Assembly: GCA_046297835.1 (NCBI GenBank)
Contig: JBKBHI010000010.1
Span: 1 to 64,000, forward strand
DNA length: 64,000 nucleotides
From: CAMAVH01 sp046297835
GTDB lineage: Bacteria; Pseudomonadota; Alphaproteobacteria; SMXQ01
Reading direction: 5' to 3'
The notes below the pieces were generated by a model. It was not told the origin of the DNA and did no database searches. It saw only the letters and a list, made by a program, of their open reading frames with translations. Made by a program: the position numbers and the translations under genes. Below are positions 43,001 to 52,935 of this stretch, in pieces (the stretch's first letter is position 1; the number at the start of each line of letters is the position of its first letter).

Positions 43001-45110
43001 AGGCGAGCAGCAGGGTGCCGGCAGCGAGGATGAGCGCGAGCAGCGGCGGCAGCAGCGGAATCTCCGTCACGCCTTTCACGACATAATCGCGGTTGGCCTT
43101 GAGGCCGATCCAGCCGCGCCCGGCGACCGTGCGGTCGGCGGCGACGCGGCGGATGTCCGGCGTGCGCACGCTCGCGCCGGCTTCGGGCGCGAGCCAGTTG
43201 ATGCTGCCGCCTTGCGCCTTGATGACCGGATCGAGTTTGTCGCCGGTCGAGCGCACGTCGGCGAATTCGAGCGGATTGAGCGTGCCGGCGACGGCATAGA
43301 CCGTGTGCGTCGCGTCGCTGATGCGGTGCAGGCCCTGCTCGCCGGCGCGATAGGTGGCGATGGCGCGGCCGTCGCCTTGCTCGGCGAGCGTCATCTGGCG
43401 CTCCTCGCCAGAGGGCGCGCGCACCGTGACCGGGCTGTCGTCGGGCTTGAGGCTGCGCCGCGTGATCTGGATGTCGCTGCCGCGCGAGACGGCGCGCAGG
43501 TCTTGCTCTTCCAGCTCGGGCTCTTTCATCAGCCAATGGGCGATGCGCCGCAACAGCTCGGCTTGCGGCCCGCCGCCGTCGTAACCGCGCGCCCAGAGCC
43601 AGATCTGGTCGGTCATGATCTGCGCCACGCGGCCTTCGCCGACGCGGTCGAGCACCAGGAGCGGCGTCCCGTTCGGCCCGTGCATCACGACATCGCCGCG
43701 CCGCGCGTCGCCTTCGGTCTGGATGAACCAGCGGCCCCAGGTCGCCGGCTTCGGCTCGCCGCCTTCCAACGGCCCAATTCCGCTAGCTGGGGCGCCGGAG
43801 CCTTCGAGGCCGGCCGTCACCGGATGGCGGCGGCCCGTCTCGGTGACGGCGGCGCGATAGCTCTGCTTGAGGATCTGCCCGGTCGGCACCACCGGCATGA
43901 TCTCGCCGAGCGGCGTGCGGAACAGGCCGAAGGGCGAGGCGTAAGACGGGCCGCCAGCTTCGAGCACCGCGCCGCCGTTGGCGACGTATTTGGCGATGTT
44001 TTCGAGATAGGCGGCGGGCAGGATGCCGCGCCGGTGGTAGCGGTCGAAGATGATGAGGTCGAACTCGTTGAGCTTCTCCTCGAACAATTCCCGCGTCGGA
44101 AAGGCGATCAGCGACAGCTCGCGCACCGGCGTGCCGTCCTGCTTCTCAGGCGGTCGCAGGATGGTGAAGTGGACGAGATCGACCGCGGGATCGGCCTTCA
44201 ACAGATTGCGCCAGACGCGCTCGCCGTTGTGCGGCACGCCCGAGACCAGCAGCACGCGCAGCCGGTCGCGCACGCCATGGATGACCACGGCGGCGCGGTT
44301 GTTCTCGGTCGTCAGCTCGCCTTCGACCGGCTCGGTCTCCAGCTCGATGACGTTGGCCCCGCCATGCTCGACGGTCACTTCGAAGCTGCGGCTGACGCCG
44401 CTTTGCAGCTGGATCGTCTCGCGCGGACCGCCGTCGCGCTGCACGAACAGCCGCGCGGTCTGCGCCGCGCCAGACGGCAAATCTTCGACGCGCACGGTGA
44501 TGGTGGCGCGGCTGCCGACGATGCCGTAGCTCGGCGCCTGCTCGACGACCAAGCGGCGGTCGCGCGCGTCGCGCCGCCCGGTGAGCATCACATGCAGCGG
44601 GCCGCGCGCGTTGCCGGCGGCGGGCACGTCGTGCACCTGGCCGTCGGTGATCATCAGCACGCCGGCGAGGCGCTGCGGCGGCACGTCGGCCAGCGCCCGC
44701 TCGATCTCGCCGAACAGCTGCGTGCCGTCCGGCGCGTCGGCGACGTTCGCCGAGCGCCGGCTGTCGGGGCCGGCGGCGCGCAGCACGCGCACCTCCAGGT
44801 CGGGATAGCGCGCCAGCTTCTCGCGCAAGTCGGCTAGCGCCGTCTCGGTCTGGGCGCGGCGGTCGGCGATGCCCTGGCTCGGGCTATCATCGACCACGAT
44901 CAGGGCGATGTCGGTCAGCGGCTCGCGCTGCTCCTCTTTCAAGGAGGGATTGAGCAGCATCAGGATCAGCACGGCGAAGGCGAGCGCGCGCCACCAGATG
45001 CCGCGCGCGCCCTTGGCGATGCCATAGCCGAGCGAGACCAGCGCCAGCGCGGCGAAAATGCCGATGGCGAACCAGGGCGCGAGCGGCGCGAGGGCGATGG
45101 AGAGATTCAT
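42981..45110 (-). CDS. Membrane protein with glutamine-amidotransferase-like domain, MoxR/DUF58 operon
   Basis: 709 residues. Two N-terminal membrane helices are followed by a vWA-like region (IALIVVDDSPSQG, GVLMITDGQVHD). The middle has an amidotransferase-like fold without an obvious catalytic Cys (FDLIIFDRYHRRGILPAAYLENIAKYVANGGAVLEAGG). One C-terminal helix ends in WRREGR. Most of it should be periplasmic. It is the last of four co-directional genes (MoxR ATPase, DUF58, BatA/DUF4159, this), starting seven bases after its neighbour. Such sets are thought to help maturation or stress resistance of envelope complexes. Exact role unknown. Confidence 0.75.
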   Translation of the reverse strand: MNLSIALAPLAPWFAIGIFAALALVSLGYGIAKGARGIWWRALAFAVLILMLLNPSLKEEQREPLTDIALIVVDDSPSQGIADRRAQTETALADLREKLARYPDLEVRVLRAAGPDSRRSANVADAPDGTQLFGEIERALADVPPQRLAGVLMITDGQVHDVPAAGNARGPLHVMLTGRRDARDRRLVVEQAPSYGIVGSRATITVRVEDLPSGAAQTARLFVQRDGGPRETIQLQSGVSRSFEVTVEHGGANVIELETEPVEGELTTENNRAAVVIHGVRDRLRVLLVSGVPHNGERVWRNLLKADPAVDLVHFTILRPPEKQDGTPVRELSLIAFPTRELFEEKLNEFDLIIFDRYHRRGILPAAYLENIAKYVANGGAVLEAGGPSYASPFGLFRTPLGEIMPVVPTGQILKQSYRAAVTETGRRHPVTAGLEGSGAPASGIGPLEGGEPKPATWGRWFIQTEGDARRGDVVMHGPNGTPLLVLDRVGEGRVAQIMTDQIWLWARGYDGGGPQAELLRRIAHWLMKEPELEEQDLRAVSRGSDIQITRRSLKPDDSPVTVRAPSGEERQMTLAEQGDGRAIATYRAGEQGLHRISDATHTVYAVAGTLNPLEFADVRSTGDKLDPVIKAQGGSINWLAPEAGASVRTPDIRRVAADRTVAGRGWIGLKANRDYVVKGVTEIPLLPPLLALILAAGTLLLAWRREGR

Positions 45111-45117
45111 CGCGCCC

Positions 45118-47958
45118 TCACTGGCCGAGCCGTTCGAGGATCGAGGGGACGTGCACTTGATCCGCTTTGTAATTGCCGGTCAGCACGTACATGACGAGGT
45201 TCACGCCGAACCGATAGGCCGTCTCGCGCTGCTGCTCGCCGCCCGGCGTGACCGGCAGGAGCGGGCGCAGGTTGCCGTCGCTCGCCCAGGCCCCGGCCCA
45301 ATCGTTGCCGCCGATGATGATCGAGGCGACGCCGTCGTTGGCGGCGCTGTCGGACTGCTCGACCCAGAGCTGTCCGCCCTGCCAGCGGCCGGGGAAATCC
45401 TGAATCAGGTAGAAGGCCTTGGTCAGGATGTGGTCGGGCGGCGTCTGGATCAGCGTCGGCACGTCGAGGCCCTGGAGCACGTCGCGCAGCTTCTGGCCGC
45501 CTGGGCCGGTCGGCGCGAGGCCGCCTTGGATGCTGAGCCCGCCATATTGCTGGTCGCGCGTGTCGAAGAAGATGGTGCCGCCGCTCCGCAGGAAGGCGAC
45601 GAGCTTGTCGCGCGCCGCGGGGGAGGGCGGGGCTTGCGCGTCGGTCATCGGCCAATAGAGCAGCGGGAAGAACGAGAGGTCGTCGCGCTCGATATCGACG
45701 CCCATCGGCGCGTCCGGCTCGACCGACGTGCGGTTCCGCAGCACCAGCCCGAGGCCGAGCAGCCCGGCGCGGCTGATGCGGTCCACCTCCGAATCGCCGG
45801 TCTGCACGAAGGCGAGCCGCGTCGTTTCGCTCGCTTCGAGCGCGAACCCTTCGTCGATGGCTCCGGCGTTGATCGCGCCTTGCGCGTAAGCCGAGACGGC
45901 CAGCGCGAAGCTGCCGCCGAAGACGAGCAGCGCGATGGCCGCTTTCGCGCCCATTTTGCCGCGGGGCGAGCGGACCATGTCGCGCTTCCAATTGGGGACC
46001 GGCACGAGCCCGCGCAGGCCGAGGCCGATCCACAGGTCGGCGATGGCGAGGAGCAAGGCGATGGCGAACAGCCAAGGGCGCAGGTCGCGCTCGCGGCTTT
46101 CGGCGTAAGCGCCGTCGATCACGCCGCCGGGCAGCGCGCCCATCGGCGTCAGTTCGGTCATGCCGGCCGCGAGGTTGAGCGCGACGCGCGCCGAATCGTT
46201 GCCGTAGAGGCCGGGCGGATGGGCCGGACTGGTGGCGACGCGCTGCCCGGGCTGGCCGGAGGCGAGATTGCCGAGCTGCGCCACCAACTCGGCCGGCAGC
46301 GCGGCGGCGTTCGACGGCGGCGCTTGCAGCCGGCCGTAACCGTCGAGCGTCTGCAGCGGCGGCAGAGCGCGCGCGCCCGCGCCATCGGCGACGCCCGACG
46401 AGATCGCCACCAGCCGGCGCAGCATCTCGACATAGAGGCCGGACAGCGACAGGTTCGACCATTCCGGCGTCGCTGTGGTGTGGATCAGCACGATGCGGCC
46501 CTGGCCGCGCTTGTCGGCCGTCACCAGCGGCGTGCCGTCTTCCAATTGCGCCCAGGTCTTCTCGCCGAGCGTCAGTTCCGGCTCGGCGAGCACTTGGCGG
46601 GCGATGGTGACGTCCGGCGGCGTCGGCAGGCCGAAGAACGGCGATTCTTTCGCGAAGGGCGCGAGCGGCGCGGGCTGCGCCCAGCTCATCGCGCCGCCGA
46701 GGCTGCGGCCGCCGCGCAAGACGATCGGCAGCAGCTCGTCGGGCCGCTCGATCAGCGTCGGGCCGGCGAAGCGCAACAGAGTGCCGCCGCCCTCGACCCA
46801 TTTGGCGATCAGGCCGCGCTCGGCTTCGGTCATCGGCGCGTCGTCGGGTACGGCGAGCACGGCGAGGCCGCGCTTCAGCAATTCGCCGGCCGGGCCGACG
46901 CGCACTTCGCTGAACGGCGCGAGCGCGCGCTCCAGATAATAGCCGGCGCTGAGCAGCGGTTGGGCTTGGCCGGCGGCGAGCTGCGGCGCGACGATGCCGA
47001 CCGGGCGGCGACGCCAGCGCTCGTCGAGCAGCGCGACCGCGCCGGCGCTCTCCTCGCCTTCGATGGAGAGGCGCGTCAGACGGTTGCGCAGTTCCGTCGG
47101 CAGATCGAGCCGCACCTCGCGGCTGCGCTCGCCATCGCGGAAGGTCGCTTCCTCGCGCAGCAGCGCTTGGCCGTTCTCGCCGGTGCCGCGCACGACGAAC
47201 GACAGCTCCCCGGCGGGATCGGCGCGCAGCGCGCGGGCCACCAGCAGCGCGCCGTCCGGCGTCGGCGGCGGCAGGGCGCGGGCGAGGCGGCCCGCCGGCT
47301 CGCGCAGCACTTCGAGGCTGCCGAAGCGTTGCAAGCGTTCGGCCAATGCGCGCGAGCCGCCGTCTTCCAGGCCATCGGAGAGCCAGAGGACGCCCGCGGT
47401 TCCGCCGGGCAGTTCGATTTTTTCGGCCGCTTCGCGCGCGGCGGCGCGATTGACCGGCCAGGGTTTCGGCTGCATCGCCTGAGCGACGCTGCGCGCGTCC
47501 TGCGCCGTCAGCAGCCGGCTGGGCGCGAGCGGCGAGCCGTCGGCCGGCGCGGCGGTCGGTAGGATCATCACCGGGCGGTTGGCGCGTTCGGCGCGGCCCA
47601 AAGCGGCGTCCAGCGCGCGCTGGCGCGCCGACCAGTTGGCCGCCGAGGCCCAGCCGTCGTCGACGACCAGCAGCAGCGGGCCGTTGCCCGAAAGCTCGGT
47701 CTGCGGATTGAGCAGCGGCCGGGCGAGCGCCAGGATCACCAGCGCCGCCAGGATCATGCGCAGGATGACGAGCCACAGCGGCGTCTTGTGCGGCGTCTGT
47801 TCCTGTTCCTTGACGTCGAACAGCAGCGCGATGGCGGGAAAGCGCATGTGGCGCGGCGCGGGCGGCGTCACCTTCAGCAGCCACCACAAGGCGGGCAGCG
47901 CCGCGAGCCCGGCGAGCAGCCAGGGCGAGGAGAAAGCGAGGAAACCGAGGTTCAGCAT
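45118..47958 (-). CDS. Large membrane protein with BatA N-terminal domain and DUF4159 C-terminal domain
   Basis: 946 residues from ATG 47958. The N-terminus (LGFLAFSSPWLLAGLAALPALWWLLKVTPPAPRHMRFPA) is the aerotolerance-regulator (BatA) N-terminal domain with two helices. A vWA-like region (LLLVVDDGWASA) and an amidotransferase-like part follow. Two further helices lie near residues 625-645 and 665-690. The last ~220 residues (ERDDLSFFPLLYWPMT, GGTIFFDTRDQQ) are DUF4159. It starts eight bases after the DUF58 stop, so one operon. Probably anchors a periplasmic assembly partnered with the MoxR ATPase; function unknown. Confidence 0.8.
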   Translation of the reverse strand: MLNLGFLAFSSPWLLAGLAALPALWWLLKVTPPAPRHMRFPAIALLFDVKEQEQTPHKTPLWLVILRMILAALVILALARPLLNPQTELSGNGPLLLVVDDGWASAANWSARQRALDAALGRAERANRPVMILPTAAPADGSPLAPSRLLTAQDARSVAQAMQPKPWPVNRAAAREAAEKIELPGGTAGVLWLSDGLEDGGSRALAERLQRFGSLEVLREPAGRLARALPPPTPDGALLVARALRADPAGELSFVVRGTGENGQALLREEATFRDGERSREVRLDLPTELRNRLTRLSIEGEESAGAVALLDERWRRRPVGIVAPQLAAGQAQPLLSAGYYLERALAPFSEVRVGPAGELLKRGLAVLAVPDDAPMTEAERGLIAKWVEGGGTLLRFAGPTLIERPDELLPIVLRGGRSLGGAMSWAQPAPLAPFAKESPFFGLPTPPDVTIARQVLAEPELTLGEKTWAQLEDGTPLVTADKRGQGRIVLIHTTATPEWSNLSLSGLYVEMLRRLVAISSGVADGAGARALPPLQTLDGYGRLQAPPSNAAALPAELVAQLGNLASGQPGQRVATSPAHPPGLYGNDSARVALNLAAGMTELTPMGALPGGVIDGAYAESRERDLRPWLFAIALLLAIADLWIGLGLRGLVPVPNWKRDMVRSPRGKMGAKAAIALLVFGGSFALAVSAYAQGAINAGAIDEGFALEASETTRLAFVQTGDSEVDRISRAGLLGLGLVLRNRTSVEPDAPMGVDIERDDLSFFPLLYWPMTDAQAPPSPAARDKLVAFLRSGGTIFFDTRDQQYGGLSIQGGLAPTGPGGQKLRDVLQGLDVPTLIQTPPDHILTKAFYLIQDFPGRWQGGQLWVEQSDSAANDGVASIIIGGNDWAGAWASDGNLRPLLPVTPGGEQQRETAYRFGVNLVMYVLTGNYKADQVHVPSILERLGQ

Positions 47959-47966
47959 AGCCTGTT

Positions 47967-48881
47967 TCAATCGCGCGCGTTGGCCATCAGGCCATAGAGC
48001 GAGAGAAGCGCGGCTTGCGGCGGCGCGTCGGTGTGATGCAGCGTGAAGCTCCAGCCGCGCGGCCGGCACAAATCCCTCAGCCGGTCGCGCCGCGCCGCCA
48101 GGCGCTGCATATATTGCTCGCGCACCTGCTCGGCGCGGTTGATGAGATGGGTTCCCTCCGCTTCGAGCCCCTCGAAACGGACACGGCCGGAAAAGGGCAG
48201 CGTCTCCTCGGCCGGATCGAGCAATTGGACCACGTGGCCCATCACGCCGCGCCCGGCGAGCATCCCAATGCCCTCTTCGATTTCCCCAAGCGGACCGAGA
48301 AAATCGCCGATCAAAACCACGTGCGCGTGGCGCGGCAGCGGGTCGGCGGACGGGCTGTTGGCGCCGAATCCGCCGCCGCGGGCCAGCGTCTCGGCCATGC
48401 GGATCAGCGTCGCGCGCCCGGTCGAGGGCGGATAGCCCGACCCGAGCAGGGCGACGCGCTCGCCGCCGCGCATCAGGATGCCGGCGAGCGCCAGCAGCAG
48501 CAGTTCGGCGCGCTCGGCCTTCTCCGGCAGGTTGCGGTCCGAGCGCCAGCGCATCGAGGGCGAATCGTCGCGCCACAGCCAGACGCTCTGCGCCGCCTCC
48601 CATTCGTTCTCGCGGATGAAGACATGCTGCGTCTTGGCGGTCTGACGCCAATCGATCTTGGTCGTGACGTCGCCGACCTGATAGGGCCGGAACTGCCAGA
48701 AGGCGTCGCCCTGGCCGACGCGGCGGCGGCCGTGGACGCCCTGCGCCACCGTGCTGGCGACGCGCTCGGCGGCGACCAGCAGCGGCGGCAACGCGCCGCC
48801 CGCCGCCTCGGCGCGCTGGAGCGCGCTCTGGCCGAGGGACGGCGGCTTTTGCTTGGTGCTGGAGGCGGTTGGCGACGCCAT
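47967..48881 (-). CDS. DUF58 domain protein
   Basis: 304 residues, no membrane helix. The DUF58 signature is FRPYQVGDVTTKIDWRQTAKT, followed by VWLWRDDSPSMRW, a vWA-like fold with a metal-site-like DxSxS pattern (DDSPS). These proteins almost always pair with a MoxR AAA ATPase, present 46 bases upstream. Probably an adaptor between the ATPase and the membrane proteins downstream. Confidence 0.88.
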   Translation of the reverse strand: MASPTASSTKQKPPSLGQSALQRAEAAGGALPPLLVAAERVASTVAQGVHGRRRVGQGDAFWQFRPYQVGDVTTKIDWRQTAKTQHVFIRENEWEAAQSVWLWRDDSPSMRWRSDRNLPEKAERAELLLLALAGILMRGGERVALLGSGYPPSTGRATLIRMAETLARGGGFGANSPSADPLPRHAHVVLIGDFLGPLGEIEEGIGMLAGRGVMGHVVQLLDPAEETLPFSGRVRFEGLEAEGTHLINRAEQVREQYMQRLAARRDRLRDLCRPRGWSFTLHHTDAPPQAALLSLYGLMANARD

Positions 48882-48927
48882 GCCCGTTCGGGTCTCCTGC
48901 GGTCGCTGAAGGGACGGCTAGCCGGCC

Positions 48928-49953
48928 TTACAGATAAGGCGCGGCGAGGCGCTGGATGATGCCGTCGATGGTGATGCCGTCGGCGCGCGCCGAGAAGTTG
49001 AGCGCCATGCGGTGGCGCAGGATCGGCGGCGCGAGCGCCAGCACGTCGTCGATCGACGGCGCGAAGCGGCCTTCGAGCACGGCGCGGGCGCGGCAGGCGA
49101 GCATGAGCGCCTGGCTCGCGCGCGGCCCGGGGCCCCAGGCGACGTGGCGGCGGACCTCTTCGATGTCGCTCGTCTCCGGACGGCCGGAGCGCACCATGGC
49201 GAGGATCGCTTCGAGCACGCTCTCGCCGACGGGCAGGCGGCGCACGAGCTTCTGCGCCGCGATCAAGTCCGCCCCGGTCATGACGCGCACGGCCGGCGCT
49301 TCGGCGACGCCGGTGGTGGCGATCAGCATTTCGCGCTCGGCGTCGAGCTCGGGATAATCGACGTTCACTTGGAGCAGGAAACGGTCGAGCTGGGCTTCGG
49401 GCAGGGGATAAGTGCCCTCCTGCTCCAGGGGGTTCTGCGTCGCCAGCACATGGAACGGATCGGGCAGGGCGTGATACTGGCCGGCGACCGAGACCTGGCG
49501 TTCCTGCATCGCCTGCAAGAGCGCCGATTGGGTGCGCGGGCTGGCGCGGTTGATTTCGTCGGCCATCAACAGCTGGCAGAACACCGGGCCCTTGATGAAG
49601 CGGAAGGCGCGTTGGCCGCCGTCGGCCTCTTCCAGCACTTCGGAACCGATGATGTCGGCGGGCATCAGGTCGGGGGTGAACTGCACGCGCTTGGCGTCCA
49701 GCCCGAGCACGGTGCCGAGCGCCTGCACGAGGCGCGTCTTGGCGAGGCCGGGCACGCCGATCAGCAGCAGATGGCCGCCGGCGAGGAGCGTGACGAGCGT
49801 CTCGTCGATCACCTGGCGCTGGCCGAAAATGACGCGGCCAAGCGCGCCGCGCACCTGGCCGAGCGTGTCGCCGAGGCGTTCGATGTCCGCCGCCAAGGCG
49901 TTCGCGGTGTCGTTAGGCGGGCTGCCGGTCACGATGTTGTCGGTCAAAGTCAC
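48928..49953 (-). CDS. MoxR-family AAA+ ATPase
   Basis: 341 residues from GTG 49953, with GGAGAGG upstream. Walker A is GVPGLAKTRL, Walker B LLMADEINRAS, and the sensor region is HVLATQNPLEQEGTYPLPEAQLDRF, all typical MoxR. MoxR ATPases act as chaperones that insert cofactors or remodel complexes with vWA proteins. It leads the four-gene operon and diverges from the DUF1285 gene. Confidence 0.93.
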   Translation of the reverse strand: MTLTDNIVTGSPPNDTANALAADIERLGDTLGQVRGALGRVIFGQRQVIDETLVTLLAGGHLLLIGVPGLAKTRLVQALGTVLGLDAKRVQFTPDLMPADIIGSEVLEEADGGQRAFRFIKGPVFCQLLMADEINRASPRTQSALLQAMQERQVSVAGQYHALPDPFHVLATQNPLEQEGTYPLPEAQLDRFLLQVNVDYPELDAEREMLIATTGVAEAPAVRVMTGADLIAAQKLVRRLPVGESVLEAILAMVRSGRPETSDIEEVRRHVAWGPGPRASQALMLACRARAVLEGRFAPSIDDVLALAPPILRHRMALNFSARADGITIDGIIQRLAAPYL

Positions 49954-50069
49954 GCCGGACCTCTCCAGGTTGAGAGCGATGCGAGGATATGGGCATACTA
50001 TAGGCTGAAATCTCCGGGGCGGAATACGGGGCAGATCACAAATCAGAGACCCCATAGAGAGCATCCGTC

Positions 50070-50690
50070 ATGCGCGAAAAAAGCTTGTCACATAGCGGAA
50101 AATCTGTGCCGCAGCGGAGCGCGCGGGAACAAAGCGCGACTCCGCCGCCGGAGCTCCTGCAAGCTTCGGGCCCGGCGTCGGCGATCGCGTCGATTCCGCG
50201 CACCGATTGCGGCGATTTCGACATCCGCATCGCCGCCGACGGCACTTGGCTCTATCGCGACTCGCCCATCGGCCGCCCCGCTCTGGTCAAATTGTTCGCC
50301 ACCGTGCTCAAGCGCGACGCAGCCGGCGACTATTGGCTGGAGACGCCGGCCGAGCGCGGCCGCATCGCGGTGGAGGACGCGCCGTTCGTCGCCGTCGAAG
50401 CCGATTACGAAGGCGAGGGCGAGCGCCAGCAGGCGACGATCCGCACCAACATCGACCAGCGCGTGACGCTCGGCGAAGACCATCCGCTGATCCTGCGCGG
50501 CAGCGCCGACGCGCCGCGGCCCTATGTCGCGCTCGGCGGCGGGCTGGAGGCGCTGGTGTCGCGCAACGTCTTCTACGGCATGGTCGAGCGCGCCGCGCCG
50601 CGCCGCGTCGGCGGCGTCGAGACGCTCGGCCTATGGAGCGGCGGGCGCTTTTTCGCGCTTGAACCGGTTCCGAGCGAGGACGCGCCGTGA
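50070..50690 (+). CDS. DUF1285 family protein
   Basis: 206 residues. The conserved part starts at GDFDIRIAADGTWLYRDSPIGRPALVKLFATVLKRDAAGDYWLETP, the hallmark of DUF1285, after a ~45-residue low-complexity N-terminus. Structures of the family show a PH-like fold; function unknown. The stop overlaps the GTG of the Nudix gene (GTGA), so the two are translationally coupled and head the cca cluster. Confidence 0.83.
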   Translation: MREKSLSHSGKSVPQRSAREQSATPPPELLQASGPASAIASIPRTDCGDFDIRIAADGTWLYRDSPIGRPALVKLFATVLKRDAAGDYWLETPAERGRIAVEDAPFVAVEADYEGEGERQQATIRTNIDQRVTLGEDHPLILRGSADAPRPYVALGGGLEALVSRNVFYGMVERAAPRRVGGVETLGLWSGGRFFALEPVPSEDAP

Positions 50691-51355
50691 GCGAGGCGCT
50701 GCTGCGACGCTTGGCGCGCGGGCTGGCCCCGCGCGAGGCGGCCGATGTCGCGCGGGGCGCGCGCGGCGATGTCATGTTCGGCCCCGGCGAGCGCGAGCTG
50801 GCGCGCGAGCAATTGGCGAAACGCGGCTTCGTCGGCGGCGCGGCGGACGGCCTCAAACATGCGGCGGTGCTGATTCCCATCGTGCTGCGCCCGGGCGGGC
50901 CGACGATCCTGCTCACCGAACGCACGCCGCATCTCGCCGACCATGCCGGGCAGATCAGCTTTCCCGGCGGCCGGCTCGAGCCGGAGGACGCCGACGCCGT
51001 CGCCGCCGCGCTGCGCGAGACCGAGGAGGAGATCGGCCTGGCGCGCCGGCATGTCGAGGTGCTCGGCCATTTCGAGGATTACGGCACGGTGACGGGCTAT
51101 CGCGTCACGCCCATCGTCGGGCTGGCGCGTCCGCCGTTCGACCTGACGCCCGACCCGCACGAGGTCGCCGAGATTTTCGAGCTGCCGCTGGAGTTCATCC
51201 TGCAGCCGACCAACATCCGCCGCCTGCGCGAGACGCGCGGCGGCGTCCCGCGCGACGTCTACGAGATCGCCTACGGCAAATGGCGCGTCTGGGGCTTCAC
51301 CGCGCGCATCCTGGTGCGCCTGATCGCGGCGCTGGAAGAGGAGCCCGCGCGATGA
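50687..51355 (+). CDS. Nudix hydrolase, CoA pyrophosphatase (NudL/UPF0035 type)
   Basis: 222 residues from a GTG overlapping the previous stop. LLTERTPHLADHAGQISFPGG is the CoA-pyrophosphatase signature before the Nudix box; the box is GGRLEPEDADAVAAALRETEEEIGL. It is expected to split CoA or oxidised CoA into 3',5'-ADP and phosphopantetheine, using Mg or Mn bound by the Glu residues. It overlaps the DUF6111 gene by ATGA. Confidence 0.88.
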   Translation: MSEALLRRLARGLAPREAADVARGARGDVMFGPGERELAREQLAKRGFVGGAADGLKHAAVLIPIVLRPGGPTILLTERTPHLADHAGQISFPGGRLEPEDADAVAAALRETEEEIGLARRHVEVLGHFEDYGTVTGYRVTPIVGLARPPFDLTPDPHEVAEIFELPLEFILQPTNIRRLRETRGGVPRDVYEIAYGKWRVWGFTARILVRLIAALEEEPAR

Positions 51356-51645
51356 TCCGCATCCTGCTCATCTATGTGCTGCCGCTGCTCGCGCCGAGCC
51401 TGCTCTATCTGCTGTGGCGGCTGTGGCAGACCAAGCGCCGCACCGGCACGGTCGAAGGCGATATGCGGGGAATCATGCGCCGCGCGCCCTGGGTGAAGCT
51501 GGCGGCGGCCGGCACGGCGCTGCTCGCGCTGACCCTGTTCATCGCCGCGCTGACCGGGGGCGAGCCGGCGCACGAAGCCTACACGCCGCCGCACATGGAA
51601 AACGGCAAGGTCGTCCCCGGGGACATCCGCCGCGACGCCCGATGA
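51352..51645 (+). CDS. DUF6111-type small membrane protein
   Basis: 97 residues with two membrane helices (about 3-24 and 50-68) and a short C-terminal tail EAYTPPHMENGKVVPGDIRR, a pattern seen in small alphaproteobacterial proteins next to the CCA-adding enzyme. It starts in the stop of the Nudix gene (ATGA) and ends 27 bases before cca. Function unknown. Confidence 0.72.
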   Translation: MIRILLIYVLPLLAPSLLYLLWRLWQTKRRTGTVEGDMRGIMRRAPWVKLAAAGTALLALTLFIAALTGGEPAHEAYTPPHMENGKVVPGDIRRDAR

Positions 51646-51672
51646 AGGGCGACAGGCTGTGAAGGACGGGCC

Positions 51673-52935
51673 GTGAAACCCGCCGGCAAGCTCGATATCC
51701 AGCCGTGGATGGCCAGCGCCGCCACGCGCGCGGTGCTGGACGCGCTCGCCGCCGCCGGCGCGACGGCGCGCTTCGTCGGCGGCTGCGTGCGCGACGCGCT
51801 GCTAGGGCGACGCGTCGGCGACGTCGATATCGCGACCGACGCCGCCCCCGAAGCGGCGATCGCGGCGCTGGAGGCGGCCGGCCTCAAAGCGGTGCCGACC
51901 GGCCTTGCGCATGGCACCGTCACGGCGGTGAGCGGCGGGCGCGGCTACGAGATCACCACCTTGCGCCATGACGTCGCGACCGACGGCCGCCACGCCACGG
52001 TCGCCTTCACCGACGATTGGGCGGCCGACGCGGCGCGCCGCGACTTCACCATGAACGCCCTGTTCATGGACGCCGACGGCACGCTTTACGATCCGTGCGG
52101 CGGGCTGCGCGACGCCAAGGCGGCCCAGGGATATTGGCGCGTGCGCTTCGTCGGCGAGCCGGCGAAACGGCTGGACGAGGATGTGCTGCGCCTGTTGCGC
52201 TATTTCCGCTTCTTCGCCCATTACGACCGGCTGCCGGCGGACCAGGCGGCGCTGACCGCCTGCCGCGCCGCCGCGCCGCGCCTGCCGTCGCTCTCGGGCG
52301 AGCGGGTGCGCCAGGAATTGCTGAAATTGCTGGCGGCAAACGATCCCGGCGGGGCCTGCGCGCTGATGGCGGAAGCCGAGATATTCCCCCATGTGCTGCC
52401 CGAAGCGACGGCGCTGAAACGGCTGCTCGCCTTGCCGGCGCTGGAGCGGCGCTGCGGCGCGCGGCGCGATCCCTTGGTGCGGCTCGCCGCCTTGATCGAG
52501 GTCGATGCCGGCGGCGCGGAACGGGCGGCGGCGCGGCTGCGTTTCTCCAACATGGAGAAGACCCGCCTTGTCGCGCTCGCCGCGCCCGAACTTCCGGTGT
52601 TCGGCGGACTGTCCGGCGCGATGCTGGACCGCACGCTGTATCGCTTGGGGAGCGCCTTGACGCGCGATCTCGCGCTCATCGCCTGGGCAGGGGAAAGGGC
52701 GAACGGCATGGCGGACGATGCGGCTTACGTCCGTCTCATCGCCGCCGCCGATTGCTGGCGGCCGCGCGCCTTTCCGCTCAAGGGCGACGACGCGCTGCGC
52801 CTCGGCCTTGCCGGCCCGGCGGTCGGCCGCGCGCTGGCCGAGGTCGAGGATTGGTGGATCGCGCGCGGCTTCGCGCCCGACCGGGCGGCGCTGCTCGATA
52901 AATTGCGCGATACGGCTGCGGGAGAAAGCCCATGA
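51673..52935 (+). CDS. cca: CCA-adding tRNA nucleotidyltransferase (class II)
   Basis: 420 residues from a GTG. The head domain has RFVGGCVRDALLGR and GDVDIATDA, the nucleotidyltransferase GG and DXD motifs. RRDFTMNALFMD and EDVLRLLRYFRFFA follow, as in class II CCA/poly(A) polymerases. It repairs or adds the 3' CCA end of tRNA. The last codons overlap the SGNH gene by four bases. Poly(A) polymerase is the alternative, but the alphaproteobacterial gene order favours cca. Confidence 0.9.
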   Translation: MKPAGKLDIQPWMASAATRAVLDALAAAGATARFVGGCVRDALLGRRVGDVDIATDAAPEAAIAALEAAGLKAVPTGLAHGTVTAVSGGRGYEITTLRHDVATDGRHATVAFTDDWAADAARRDFTMNALFMDADGTLYDPCGGLRDAKAAQGYWRVRFVGEPAKRLDEDVLRLLRYFRFFAHYDRLPADQAALTACRAAAPRLPSLSGERVRQELLKLLAANDPGGACALMAEAEIFPHVLPEATALKRLLALPALERRCGARRDPLVRLAALIEVDAGGAERAAARLRFSNMEKTRLVALAAPELPVFGGLSGAMLDRTLYRLGSALTRDLALIAWAGERANGMADDAAYVRLIAAADCWRPRAFPLKGDDALRLGLAGPAVGRALAEVEDWWIARGFAPDRAALLDKLRDTAAGESP

